A model generated the notes under the pieces. It was not told where the DNA came from. It saw nothing but the letters and a program-made list of their open reading frames with translations, and searched no databases. Positions 1 through 11,386 of a DNA stretch of 64,000 bases are shown here, piece by piece. A program made the position numbers and the translations under genes. Every line of letters starts with the position of its first letter. Positions within the stretch are counted from its first letter, which is position 1. Source of the DNA: an uncultured Alphaproteobacteria bacterium (GTDB taxonomy: Bacteria; Pseudomonadota; Alphaproteobacteria; HIMB59; GCA-002718135); assembly GCA_902587565.1 (NCBI GenBank), contig CACILT010000004.1, positions 32,501 to 96,500 of the forward strand, written 5' to 3'.

Positions 1-478
<478 letters not shown>

Positions 479-587
479 ATTACGTACAGAGAAAAATTTT
501 GTACGTATTAAAATCAAAAAAAAATATTTTGATCAGTTATAATTTCATATTTACATTTTAAAGATAAAATAAGATTTTATTAGGTAA

Positions 588-663
588 TGGTGGAGGATAG
601 CGGGATCGAACCGCTGACCTCCTGAATGCAAATCAGGCGCTCTCCCAGCTGAGCTAATCCCCC
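588..663 (-). tRNA. tRNA-Ala (TGC)
   Basis: Reverse complement GGGGGATTAGCTCAGCTGGGAGAGCGCCTGATTTGCATTCAGGAGGTCAGCGGTTCGATCCCGCTATCCTCCACCA: full cloverleaf, anticodon TGC, encoded CCA. Confidence 0.97.
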
Positions 664-669
664 TTTTAT

Positions 670-746
670 TGGTGGGCCGAGGAAGACTTGAACTTCCGAC
701 CTCACGCTTATCAAGCGCGCGCTCTAACCAACTGAGCTACCAGCCC
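670..746 (-). tRNA. tRNA-Ile (GAT)
   Basis: Reverse complement GGGCTGGTAGCTCAGTTGGTTAGAGCGCGCGCTTGATAAGCGTGAGGTCGGAAGTTCAAGTCTTCCTCGGCCCACCA: anticodon GAT, encoded CCA. Confidence 0.97.
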
Positions 747-786
747 AATATAATTAAATAAGCACCCAGTACTAGCTAATAATTTT

Positions 787-808
787 AAAGAGATAGATAG
801 ACAACAAT
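787..808 (-). other. 3' arm of the 16S precursor processing stem
   Basis: + strand AAAGAGATAGATAGACAACAAT is complementary (20/22) to ATTGTTGTCTACGTATCTCTTT at 2452-2473, so the arms bracket 16S. Confidence 0.75.
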
Positions 809-844
809 CCGGATGACTAGCGAACTAATCATCAATATCCTTAG

Positions 845-2328
<1,484 letters not shown>

Positions 2329-2451
2329 TTAAGTAAATTTGACCGAAGTCAAAAATTACGGAACGTCCGTTAAAGCGGAATACTTCTTGTAAAAACAAAA
2401 AATATTTGTTGATACGTATTCCATTAACATTCGTAAAAAATTAAATTACGA

Positions 2452-2473
2452 ATTGTTGTCTACGTATCTCTTT
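2452..2473 (-). other. 5' arm of the 16S precursor processing stem
   Basis: Complementary 20/22 to 787-808, with further A/T pairs outside it. Confidence 0.75.
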
Positions 2474-2490
2474 ATAATCTTATTAACAAA

Positions 2491-2500
2491 TTAAAGAGCA
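2491..2500 (-). promoter_or_regulatory. rrn boxA antitermination element
   Basis: Reverse complement TGCTCTTTAA, closely matching the known E. coli rrn boxA core TGCTCTTTAACA, and located in the 16S leader. Confidence 0.75.
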
Positions 2501-2567
2501 TACAAAACCCTACTATTTATAAAAAAATTGTAGAGGATTGTTCTTTTCACAAAGAAAAGAGTATGTG

Positions 2568-2596
2568 CCTATAATAGTATAAAAATTCCTTGTCAA
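2568..2596 (-). promoter_or_regulatory. Putative rRNA operon promoter
   Basis: Reverse complement TTGACA (2591-2596), 17-nt spacer, TATAGG (2568-2573), upstream of boxA and 16S. Confidence 0.6.
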
Positions 2597-2690
2597 ATCA
2601 TAAAAAATAAAAAAAAATGCCGTATTTCTGGGGATATTTTTGTATAACTCTAATATTTTTTTGTAAATAAAAGAATCAATATAAAAAAAT

Positions 2691-2767
<77 letters not shown>

Positions 2768-2817
2768 ATATTAAATCGACTGTTAGTACTATAGTATTCA
2801 AATTACAACAAAAAAAA

Positions 2818-2894
2818 TGGTAGCGGAGGAGGGATTTGAACCCCCGACATCACGAATATGAGCCGTGCGCTCTGACCAACTGAGCTACTCCGCC
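2818..2894 (-). tRNA. tRNA-Met, elongator type (CAT)
   Basis: Reverse complement GGCGGAGTAGCTCAGTTGGTCAGAGCGCACGGCTCATATTCGTGATGTCGGGGGTTCAAATCCCTCCTCCGCTACCA. Anticodon CAT; tRNA-Ile2 (lysidine-modified) cannot be completely excluded. Confidence 0.88.
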
Positions 2895-2906
2895 AAAGAT
2901 TAAATT

Positions 2907-3242
2907 TTAAATACTAAAAGACTCCCCACAACCACAAGTACTTTTTTCATTTGGATTATCAAAAACAAATCTTGAGGCAAGTTTATCTTCTCTATAATCC
3001 ATTACTGAACCTAATAGAAACATTGTAGCTTTTGGATCAATTAATACTATTGCCCCATCTTGATCAATAATTTCAAAATTTTTAAAATCAGATGATTTAC
3101 CAAAATCTAGTTTATATGCATATCCACTACAACCAGACTTATCTACTCCAATCACAACAGAGTCCATGCCATTAGGAGCGTTGGAAATTATTTTTTTAAT
3201 TTGTTCAGTTGCCTTTGATGTTATGGATAAAATGTTATTCAT
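2907..3242 (-). CDS. sufA: HesB/IscA/SufA-type Fe-S assembly scaffold (ORF open to 3281; start likely at the internal Met at 3242)
   Basis: IscA-family pattern: GCSGYAYKLDF and C-terminal CGCGESFSI; last gene of the suf cluster. Confidence 0.85.
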   Translation of the reverse strand: MNNILSITSKATEQIKKIISNAPNGMDSVVIGVDKSGCSGYAYKLDFGKSSDFKNFEIIDQDGAIVLIDPKATMFLLGSVMDYREDKLASRFVFDNPNEKSTCGCGESFSI

Positions 3243-3261
3243 ATACTTATTATAAATTAAA

Positions 3262-3648
3262 TTAAAAAATATCCAAAGCAAGTTTTGCTTCTTCGGACAT
3301 TAAATCTTTATGCCACTTTGGATCCCAAACTAAAGAGACTTCTATAGAATTTAGATTTGATAACTTTTCAATAGATTTTCCTACACTTTCTGGCATAGAT
3401 CCTGCAACAGGGCAGTTTGGGTTAGTTAGGGTCATTTTAATTTTAATGTCGTTATTATCATTAATCTTGATCTCATATATTAAACCTAAATCATATAAGT
3501 TGACTGGTATTTCAGGATCAACGACAGTCCTAATACAGTCTATGACTTGTTCTTGACTAATTTTTGTGGTGATTTTTGAATTATTGATGTTTTTTATATA
3601 ACTTGTGTTTTTATCTGGTAAAAAATCTTCTAGTTGTTTTTCTTCCAT
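3262..3648 (-). CDS. sufT: SUF system protein with DUF59/MIP18 domain (SufT-like)
   Basis: DPEIPVNLYDLGLIYEI...MTLTNPNCPVAGSMP is the MIP18/DUF59 signature; genomic context is suf. Confidence 0.85.
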   Translation of the reverse strand: MEEKQLEDFLPDKNTSYIKNINNSKITTKISQEQVIDCIRTVVDPEIPVNLYDLGLIYEIKINDNNDIKIKMTLTNPNCPVAGSMPESVGKSIEKLSNLNSIEVSLVWDPKWHKDLMSEEAKLALDIF

Positions 3649-3651
3649 TAG

Positions 3652-4848
3652 CTATAATAAGATTTTTGTTATTTCATGAATGCTGTCTACTAAATAATCA
3701 ACATCATCTTTTGTATTATATACTCCAAATGAAATTCTAGAAGTTCCAGGAACATTAAAATGTTTCATAAGAGGTTGGCAACAATGATGTCCTGTTCTTA
3801 TTGCTATGTTTTTTTTATCTAACATAGCACCTAAATCAGAATTATGTACTCCTTCAATATTAAAAGAAATAATTGCACCTTTATTTTTATTTGATCCATA
3901 TATTTTAATATTATTGAATTTTGAAAGTTTTTCATAAGCATAATTATGAAGTTTCATTTCATGGTCATAAATAAAATTTGGATCAACTTCATCCATAAAA
4001 TTTAATGAAGATGAGAAACCTATAACTGGTGCAATAGGAGGAGTACCTGCCTCAAATTTTTCGTACCCATTTGCATATGTGCTTTTATCAATATCTACAT
4101 CATGAATCATTTGCCCTCCACCTTGGTAAGGGGTAAATTCATCTATCCACTTATCTTTCATATACAGTATACCAAGACCTGAAGGGCCATACATTTTATG
4201 AGCAGAAAAAACATAAAAATCAGGATCTAAATCTTTTAAATCAACTTTTTTGTGAGGAGCAAATTGACATCCATCTAATAGTAGGGGTATGTTCTTTTTT
4301 TTTGTAATTTCTTTTATTTTATCTAAATTAGTTATTGATCCTGTCACATTTGACATGTGGGTTAATGTAATTAATTTAGTTTTTGAATTAATTTTATCAT
4401 TTAATTCATCATAATTAATTTCACTATTCTCATTTAATCCAAGAGGTATAATTTTTATTTTTTTTTCAATTAAATGCCAAGGTATTAAGTTAGCATGATG
4501 TTCAAGATAACTTAAGATTATTTCGTCTCCATCTTCTAATAATCTTTTAGACATACAAGATGAAATTAAATTTATACCCTCAGTTGCGCTTTTAACAAAA
4601 ATAATATTGTTTTCAGATGTATTTAAATAATCTGCAACTTTTTTTCGAGCATCTTCAAATTTTTTTGTTAACTTTGAACTTAATTCATAATTGCCTCTAT
4701 GAATATTTGCATATTCATTTGTGTAACAGTTATTGGTGGCTTCAATCATTTCATCAACTTTTAATGCTGAAGCAGCAGTATCTAAAAAAACTAGATTAGG
4801 ATTTTTTTTGAATACAGGAAATCTTGATTTTAAATTTGAAATATTCAT
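3652..4848 (-). CDS. sufS: Cysteine desulfurase SufS
   Basis: Class V aminotransferase features: DGCQFAPHKKVDL, FSAHKMYGPSGLG, IRTGHHCCQPLM. Confidence 0.95.
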   Translation of the reverse strand: MNISNLKSRFPVFKKNPNLVFLDTAASALKVDEMIEATNNCYTNEYANIHRGNYELSSKLTKKFEDARKKVADYLNTSENNIIFVKSATEGINLISSCMSKRLLEDGDEIILSYLEHHANLIPWHLIEKKIKIIPLGLNENSEINYDELNDKINSKTKLITLTHMSNVTGSITNLDKIKEITKKKNIPLLLDGCQFAPHKKVDLKDLDPDFYVFSAHKMYGPSGLGILYMKDKWIDEFTPYQGGGQMIHDVDIDKSTYANGYEKFEAGTPPIAPVIGFSSSLNFMDEVDPNFIYDHEMKLHNYAYEKLSKFNNIKIYGSNKNKGAIISFNIEGVHNSDLGAMLDKKNIAIRTGHHCCQPLMKHFNVPGTSRISFGVYNTKDDVDYLVDSIHEITKILL

Positions 4849-6071
4849 TTCACTTTACTTAAGTATCTTACTAGTTTCTTTTGTATTATTTCAGACATTT
4901 GTTCATTATCAATACTACTTAATTCTTCATTAATAAATGATGATATCAATATTTTAGTTGCTGCAATTTTACTCATACCTCTAGATCGAAGGTAAAAAAT
5001 AGCATTTTCATCTATAGGTCCAATAGTAGAGCCATGACTACATTTCACATCATCAGCATATATTTTTAATTCAGGTTTAGAAAAATACGATGCATTATCA
5101 GATAAAAGTATCCCTTTACTAAGTTGATATCCCTCTGTTTTTTGCGCCACTTGATCAACATGAGTATTACTAAAGTATGTTGCTTTAGAACGATCATTCA
5201 AAATACCTTTGTAAACTTGATTACTTTTACAATCCTCAGCTGAATGTTTAACAAAAGTTTTGTTGTTAGATGTGTTATTATCTTTAAGAAAAAATATTCC
5301 TTGTAAATTAGCTTCTGAATTGGTTTCTATCAGCTCAGAATAATGAAAATTTCTTACGTAACCTTCTGAAAAATTATATACTTTTTGAGTATAGGTAGAA
5401 TCTTTTTTACAAGAAGAATGACTTGTTATTATTAAATTATGATTGGAAGAATTGTCTTGTATTAGAAAGTGGTTTAACTGAGAATGTTTTTCTAATTTAA
5501 TTACATTCAATATATTTGATGTAGAATTATTTTTATTTTCATACTCTTCAATGAGACTAAGAGATGATCCCTCTTGGCAAATAATATTATTTTTTTGAAA
5601 AATAGTTAAATCGTCATCTGTTACAATGTTGGATATTTTAATTTTTATATTATTATTTCTTTTTATAACAATCTTAAAACCACTATTTAAAAATAATGAA
5701 TTTAGATTTACAAAATGATCATTTTTTTCAATTATATTATTTTTAGAAAAATCATTATAATCTTCATCTAAAATTTTAGTAATTTCAATTTTATCATCTT
5801 TAAAAGTCGAACACTGACCATTTACAGAAACTATTGAATAGCTATTTTCATGATTATTATTTATTACTGATGTTTCTTCAGGGATCAAATATTTATACTT
5901 AAAATCAATAAAGTTTTTAAGATTTATATTTTTAAGACTTTCATTATTTTTTTTATCAAATCTATCATTTTCAAAAATATTTATTAAGTTTTCTCTATGA
6001 GTTTCAATATCTTTGTTTTCTGAAAAAAAAATATTTTTTCTATTTTTTTGATAATTGTCTTGGATATTCAT
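4845..6071 (-). CDS. sufD: SufD Fe-S cluster assembly protein
   Basis: C-terminal SufBD domain (DDVKCSHGSTIGPIDENAIFYLRSRGM); between sufC and sufS. Confidence 0.9.
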   Translation of the reverse strand: MNIQDNYQKNRKNIFFSENKDIETHRENLINIFENDRFDKKNNESLKNINLKNFIDFKYKYLIPEETSVINNNHENSYSIVSVNGQCSTFKDDKIEITKILDEDYNDFSKNNIIEKNDHFVNLNSLFLNSGFKIVIKRNNNIKIKISNIVTDDDLTIFQKNNIICQEGSSLSLIEEYENKNNSTSNILNVIKLEKHSQLNHFLIQDNSSNHNLIITSHSSCKKDSTYTQKVYNFSEGYVRNFHYSELIETNSEANLQGIFFLKDNNTSNNKTFVKHSAEDCKSNQVYKGILNDRSKATYFSNTHVDQVAQKTEGYQLSKGILLSDNASYFSKPELKIYADDVKCSHGSTIGPIDENAIFYLRSRGMSKIAATKILISSFINEELSSIDNEQMSEIIQKKLVRYLSKVK

Positions 6072-6811
6072 TACTGAAATTTTTGAAATCCATCTTTTTC
6101 AATTTCAGCAGCAATTTCGGAACCTCCTGATTTGACAATAGAACCATTTACCATGACATGTACATAATCTGGTTTAATATAATCCAAAAGTTTTTGATAA
6201 TGAGTAATTATTAAAAAAGAATTATCTTTAGTTTTAAGTTTATTAACCCCATCGGTAACGATTTTAAGAGCATCAATATCAAGTCCAGAGTCAGTTTCAT
6301 CTAGAATAGCTAAATCTGGATTAAGAATACTCATTTGTAAAATTTCGTAACGTTTTTTTTCTCCACCTGAAAATCCTGTATTAACTGATCGTTTAAGCAT
6401 ATCAATATTTATACCTAAGTCACTAGCTTTAGATTTTAAAAGCTTAGCAAATGATAAATTATCAATTTCTTCTTCGTTCATACGTTTTCTTTTTGAATTA
6501 ATTGCAGAATGTAAAAACGGGGTGATATTTACTCCAGGTATTTCGACTGGATACTGAAAAGCCAGAAACATTCCTTCTTGTGCTCTTTCTTCAATATTTA
6601 AATCAAATAAATCGTTATCTTTGAAATTAATTTTACCATTTAAGATTTCGTAATCCTCCTTACCTGCTAGAACGTTTGCTAAGGTGCTTTTACCACATCC
6701 ATTTGGGCCCATTATTGCATGCACTTCACCTTTATTAATATTTAAGTTAAGTCCATTAAGGATACTTTTATTTTCAATCTTTACAGATAGATCTTTGATT
6801 TCTAAAAACAT
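6071..6811 (-). CDS. sufC: SufC ATPase
   Basis: Walker A GPNGCGKSTLANVLAG, signature SGGEKKRYEILQM, Walker B DLAILDETDSGLDIDAL. Confidence 0.95.
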   Translation of the reverse strand: MFLEIKDLSVKIENKSILNGLNLNINKGEVHAIMGPNGCGKSTLANVLAGKEDYEILNGKINFKDNDLFDLNIEERAQEGMFLAFQYPVEIPGVNITPFLHSAINSKRKRMNEEEIDNLSFAKLLKSKASDLGINIDMLKRSVNTGFSGGEKKRYEILQMSILNPDLAILDETDSGLDIDALKIVTDGVNKLKTKDNSFLIITHYQKLLDYIKPDYVHVMVNGSIVKSGGSEIAAEIEKDGFQKFQ

Positions 6812-6812
6812 A

Positions 6813-8264
6813 TTACCCTACACTTCCCTCAAGAGAAATAGATACTAGTTTTTGTGCTTCAACTGCAAATTCCATTGGAAGTTCTTGTAAAACTTGCTTG
6901 CAGAAACCATTAACTATTAATGAAACTGCTTCTTCATGACTTAAACCTCTTTGTCTGCAGTAATAAAGTTGGTCTTCATTTATTTTAGAAGTCGAAGCTT
7001 CGTGCTCAATAACTGCTGTATTATTTTTTGAGTCAATATAAGGAACTGTGTGTGCCCCACATTGATTTCCTACTAACAAAGAATCACATTGAGTATAATT
7101 TCTTGCCTTATCTGCTTTTCTTAAAAAAGAAACCTCACCTCTGTAAGTATTTTGAGATTTACCAAGAGAAATACCTTTTGATATAATTTTACTTTTGGTA
7201 TTTTTACCAATGTGAGTCATCTTTGTTCCTGTATCAGCTTGTTGAAAATTATTTGTTATTGCTACAGAGTAAAATTCACCAATTGAATTATCACCTTTCA
7301 AAATACAACTAGGGTACTTCCATGTAATAGCAGAGCCAGTTTCTACTTGAGTCCATGATATCTTACTGTTTTTACCTGCACAAAGACCTCTTTTAGTAAC
7401 AAAATTATAAATACCACCTTTACCATCTTCATCGCCAGGGTACCAATTTTGAACAGTTGAATATTTTATTTCAGCATCTTCTAATGCTATTAATTCTACA
7501 TTGGCTGCATGTAATTGATTATCATCTCTTTTAGGGGCAGTACAACCTTCCAAATAACTTACATAGCTACCCTTATCAGCAATAATTAAAGTTCTTTCAA
7601 ATTGGCCGGTATTTTCTGCGTTAATTCTAAAATAAGTAGATAGCTCCATTGGACATTTTACGCCCTCTGGGATGTACACAAAAGATCCATCAGTAAAAAC
7701 AGCCGAATTTAATGCTGAAAAAGAATGATCTCCAGGAGGTATAACCGAACCCAAATATTTTTTTATTAAGTCAGGATGTTTTTGAATAGCTTCACCAATA
7801 GAACAGAAAATTATCCCAAGCTTTTCTAACTCACCTTTATAAGTTGTAGCAACTGAAACACTATCAAATACAACATCTACAGCAACACCAGCTAAAACTT
7901 TTTGCTCCTCTAGAGGAATACCTAATTTATTATAAGTCTCTATAAGTTTTGGATCTACTTCACTTAGATCTTTGGGTTTCTTCTCAAAACCTTTTGGAGC
8001 TGAATAATAATAAATATCTTGATAATCAATCTCAGGAAAACTTAGATTTGCCCATTTAGGCTCTTTCATTTTTTTCCATTTTGAAAATGCTTTTAGTCTC
8101 CAGTCCAACATCCACTCTGGCTCATTCTTTTTTAACGAAATAAATTTAATTGTATTTTCGTTTAGTCCTTTTTTTGGCTTTTCATTATCGATGTCAGTTA
8201 TAAAGCCGTATTTGTATTTATTTTTACTATAAGTACTTAAGGTATCTAGAGTTTCTGAGTTCAC
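6813..8264 (-). CDS. sufB: SufB Fe-S cluster assembly protein
   Basis: SufB motifs [18 protein letters not shown] and [23 protein letters not shown]. Confidence 0.95.
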   Translation of the reverse strand: MNSETLDTLSTYSKNKYKYGFITDIDNEKPKKGLNENTIKFISLKKNEPEWMLDWRLKAFSKWKKMKEPKWANLSFPEIDYQDIYYYSAPKGFEKKPKDLSEVDPKLIETYNKLGIPLEEQKVLAGVAVDVVFDSVSVATTYKGELEKLGIIFCSIGEAIQKHPDLIKKYLGSVIPPGDHSFSALNSAVFTDGSFVYIPEGVKCPMELSTYFRINAENTGQFERTLIIADKGSYVSYLEGCTAPKRDDNQLHAANVELIALEDAEIKYSTVQNWYPGDEDGKGGIYNFVTKRGLCAGKNSKISWTQVETGSAITWKYPSCILKGDNSIGEFYSVAITNNFQQADTGTKMTHIGKNTKSKIISKGISLGKSQNTYRGEVSFLRKADKARNYTQCDSLLVGNQCGAHTVPYIDSKNNTAVIEHEASTSKINEDQLYYCRQRGLSHEEAVSLIVNGFCKQVLQELPMEFAVEAQKLVSISLEGSVG

Positions 8265-8343
8265 AATACTTCATCTAATTCATTAATTTAAAAAATCCAG
8301 TCAATTCAACAAAAATTAACCAAATTTAGAACTCATTTTAAAT

Positions 8344-9438
8344 TTATGCAGTAATCCAACCACCTCCAAGTAATTGGTCATTTTTATAAAAAACGCAAGC
8401 TTGACCAGGAGAAGTTTTATCTAATTCTCTTTCAAATGTGAACGTTCCATGATCACTCTTTATATCAAGAATTCCTGGTAAATCTTCTTGGGTTGATCTT
8501 ATTTTTGCCGAACAATCAAGTTTTTTGGGCAGAATATTTCCACCTAACCAATTAATATTTTTAAAATTAATAACACTTTTCTTCAATTTTTCTTTTGAGC
8601 CTAATGTAATTGAATTTTGTTCTCTATTTATATCAATTACATATAAAGCTTCCTTGGAGCCACTTATTCCAATACCTTTTCTTTGACCAATTGTATAATT
8701 ACTAATGCCGTTATGAGTACCTAGAATGTTTTTCTCAATATCATAAATTATTCCCTTTTTTTTCACACTGGGATTTAAATTATTTACAAGATCTCTATAA
8801 GAATCTGATGTTACAAAACATATATCTTGGCTATCAGGTTTATCGCTAACACTTAGTTTATATTCATTAGCTAGCTGTCTAATTTCAGATTTTTTATAAT
8901 CACCTAATGGGAATCTCACATAATTCAATTGCTCTTGTAATGTTGAAAAAAGGAAAAAACTTTGATCTTTTGAAAAATCTTTTGCTTTATGTAAACTTGC
9001 ATTATTTAAAGATCCTTTTCTTATTGCATAATGACCTGTTGCAAGGGTATCAGCTCCAATTTTTTTTGCCTCATTAAGTAAATCTGAAAATTTCACTGTT
9101 TCATTACACTTTACGCAGGGTAAAGGAGTTTCACCATTTGTATAAGAATCAACAAAGTTGCTTATTACCCCATCAAAAAATTTATCTTGATAATCTAAAA
9201 CTAAATGTTTGAAGTTATTATTTAGAGCAACATTTTTAGCATCTTCAATATCAATACCGGCACAACACGATTTCGCACTAGATACGTTAGAGTTATTATA
9301 TAACTTTAGTGTAATACCAGTTACATCGTATCCTTGTTTTTTGAGCATAACAGCTGCAACTGAGCTATCTACACCACCAGACATAGCTACAACGACTTTT
9401 GTGTCTTTTTCTGACTTATCAAAACCAAGAGAATTCAT
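8344..9438 (-). CDS. mnmA: tRNA 2-thiouridine(34) synthase MnmA
   Basis: AMSGGVDSSVAA PP-loop, DSQDICFV, GLGTHNGISNYTIGQRKG-type region. Confidence 0.95.
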   Translation of the reverse strand: MNSLGFDKSEKDTKVVVAMSGGVDSSVAAVMLKKQGYDVTGITLKLYNNSNVSSAKSCCAGIDIEDAKNVALNNNFKHLVLDYQDKFFDGVISNFVDSYTNGETPLPCVKCNETVKFSDLLNEAKKIGADTLATGHYAIRKGSLNNASLHKAKDFSKDQSFFLFSTLQEQLNYVRFPLGDYKKSEIRQLANEYKLSVSDKPDSQDICFVTSDSYRDLVNNLNPSVKKKGIIYDIEKNILGTHNGISNYTIGQRKGIGISGSKEALYVIDINREQNSITLGSKEKLKKSVINFKNINWLGGNILPKKLDCSAKIRSTQEDLPGILDIKSDHGTFTFERELDKTSPGQACVFYKNDQLLGGGWITA

Positions 9439-9494
9439 ATATTTAGAATATCTATATTTACAAAATCATATAACTTCAATATTAGCTTTATCAA

Positions 9495-10139
9495 ATGGTA
9501 GACTTATTGATCCCTGGACCTGAAGGTAAAATTGAAGCAAAGTACTCTCACAGTAATAAAGATGGTTCACCGATTGTGATATTACTTCATCCAGACCCAT
9601 CAAAGGGCGGGACAATGCATACAAAATTAATTTTTAGAATGTACAAAATTTTTATAAAAGCTGGATTTTCAACGATCCGATTCAATTTTAGAGGTGTGGG
9701 TAAAAGTGAAGGAGAGTTTGATGATGGTGAAGGTGAATTAAGTGATGCAGCTTGTATTTTAGATTGGATACAGCAATATAATACTAATTCCAAAATATGT
9801 TGGGTAGCTGGTTTTTCATTTGGTGCATGGATTGCTATGCAATTATTAATGAGAAGACCTGAAATAAATGGTTTTGTATCAATTTCACCACCCGCAAATA
9901 TTAGAGATTTTAGCTTTTTAGCACCTTGCCCCTCCTCAGGACTAATTGTACATGGGGATAAAGATAATATTGCTTCTTTTGATTCAACAAAAATTTTAGT
10001 TGAAAAATTACAACAACAAAAAAAAGTTGATATAAAATTTAAACCTATAAAAGGCGCTGATCATTTTTATGAAAATTTCTCAGATGAATTTGAAAAATCT
10101 ATAGTTGATTATATTACACAATCACTAGAACTTAAATAA
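9495..10139 (+). CDS. Alpha/beta hydrolase
   Basis: LLHPDPSKGGTMHTKL, GFSFGAWIA nucleophile elbow and terminal GADHFY: dienelactone-hydrolase-like small hydrolase. Confidence 0.8.
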   Translation: MVDLLIPGPEGKIEAKYSHSNKDGSPIVILLHPDPSKGGTMHTKLIFRMYKIFIKAGFSTIRFNFRGVGKSEGEFDDGEGELSDAACILDWIQQYNTNSKICWVAGFSFGAWIAMQLLMRRPEINGFVSISPPANIRDFSFLAPCPSSGLIVHGDKDNIASFDSTKILVEKLQQQKKVDIKFKPIKGADHFYENFSDEFEKSIVDYITQSLELK

Positions 10140-10145
10140 TTATTA

Positions 10146-11381
10146 ATGGAATATAAATCAGAATTTCTAAATGAGATAAAGGAAAGGGGATTTATTTATC
10201 AAGATATTGAAATTGAAAAATTAGATGAAGTACTCTGTAAAGAGAGAATATCAGGTTATATTGGTTTTGACATTACAAGTGATAGCTTACACATTGGAAG
10301 CTTAATTCAATTAATGCTTCTTCACTGGCTTGATTATTATGGCCATCAATCAATAGCTTTAGTTGGTGGAGGAACTACTTTAATTGGTGATCCATCTGGT
10401 AAAGATCAGACACGAAAAATACTTAATAAAGAAGATATAGATAGCAATTTAAATAATATAAAAGAAACATTTAGTAAATTTATTAACCTTAATAATTCTT
10501 TAATAATAAACAACTATGATTGGCTTTCGAATTTAAATTATATTGATTTCCTTAGAGAGTTTGGATCAAAAATCACTTTAAATAGAATGCTTACATTTGA
10601 ATCTGTAAAGAGTAGATTAGATAGAGAGCAACCTCTTACAATTTTAGAATTTAATTATATGCTTTTACAATCATATGATTTTTATTATTTAAACAAAAAT
10701 TATAATTGTATTTTACAAATGGGCGGTTCTGATCAATGGGGCAATATTCTAAGTGGAGTTGATCTAATAAGAAAAATTAATAATAAAGCAGCATATGGTA
10801 TTACCTCTCCTTTAATAACAAATAGCGATGGCTCTAAAATGGGGAAAACAGCTGACGGAGCTATATGGTTAAATAGAGATAAAATTTCTAGCTTAAATTT
10901 TTTTCAATTTTGGAGAAATATTAATGACGAAGATGTATCAAAGTTCCTGAAGTTATTTACTAAATTACCTCTAGCAGAAATAAAAAAACTTTCTTCCCTT
11001 AAAGATCAAGAGATAAATGAAGCAAAAAAAATATTAGCTTATGAGGTAACTAAAATTGTTAGGGGAAAAGAAGATGCTAAAGAAGCCTTAGAAATAACTG
11101 ATAATATATTCAATTCAAATATTATTGATGAAAGATTGCCAACTATATCTAAAAAAAAATTTATCTTAGAAAATAATTCTTTTACAATTTTAGACTCTAT
11201 TGAAAAACTTCAATTAGTCAAAAGCAGAAGTGAAATAAAGAGATTAATTAAGTCTAACGGTATACGAATAAATGATAAAATATATCGTAATGATAATTTT
11301 TCATTAAAAGAATATGCGAATTTAAAGCAGATAAAAATTACAATAGGAAAAAAGAAAATTGGTATAATAAAGGTTATATAA
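10146..11381 (+). CDS. tyrS: Tyrosyl-tRNA synthetase
   Basis: GFDITSDSLHIGSLIQLMLL, MGGSDQWGNI, DGSKMGKT (KMSKS-type), C-terminal S4 domain. Confidence 0.96.
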   Translation: MEYKSEFLNEIKERGFIYQDIEIEKLDEVLCKERISGYIGFDITSDSLHIGSLIQLMLLHWLDYYGHQSIALVGGGTTLIGDPSGKDQTRKILNKEDIDSNLNNIKETFSKFINLNNSLIINNYDWLSNLNYIDFLREFGSKITLNRMLTFESVKSRLDREQPLTILEFNYMLLQSYDFYYLNKNYNCILQMGGSDQWGNILSGVDLIRKINNKAAYGITSPLITNSDGSKMGKTADGAIWLNRDKISSLNFFQFWRNINDEDVSKFLKLFTKLPLAEIKKLSSLKDQEINEAKKILAYEVTKIVRGKEDAKEALEITDNIFNSNIIDERLPTISKKKFILENNSFTILDSIEKLQLVKSRSEIKRLIKSNGIRINDKIYRNDNFSLKEYANLKQIKITIGKKKIGIIKVI

Positions 11382-11386
11382 AATAT

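Noticed and set aside
481-515. Inverted repeat TTACGTACA...TGTACGTAT near the 23S 5' end as a mobile-element end
   Set aside because: More simply explained as an rRNA spacer/processing hairpin; no transposase or target duplication is seen.
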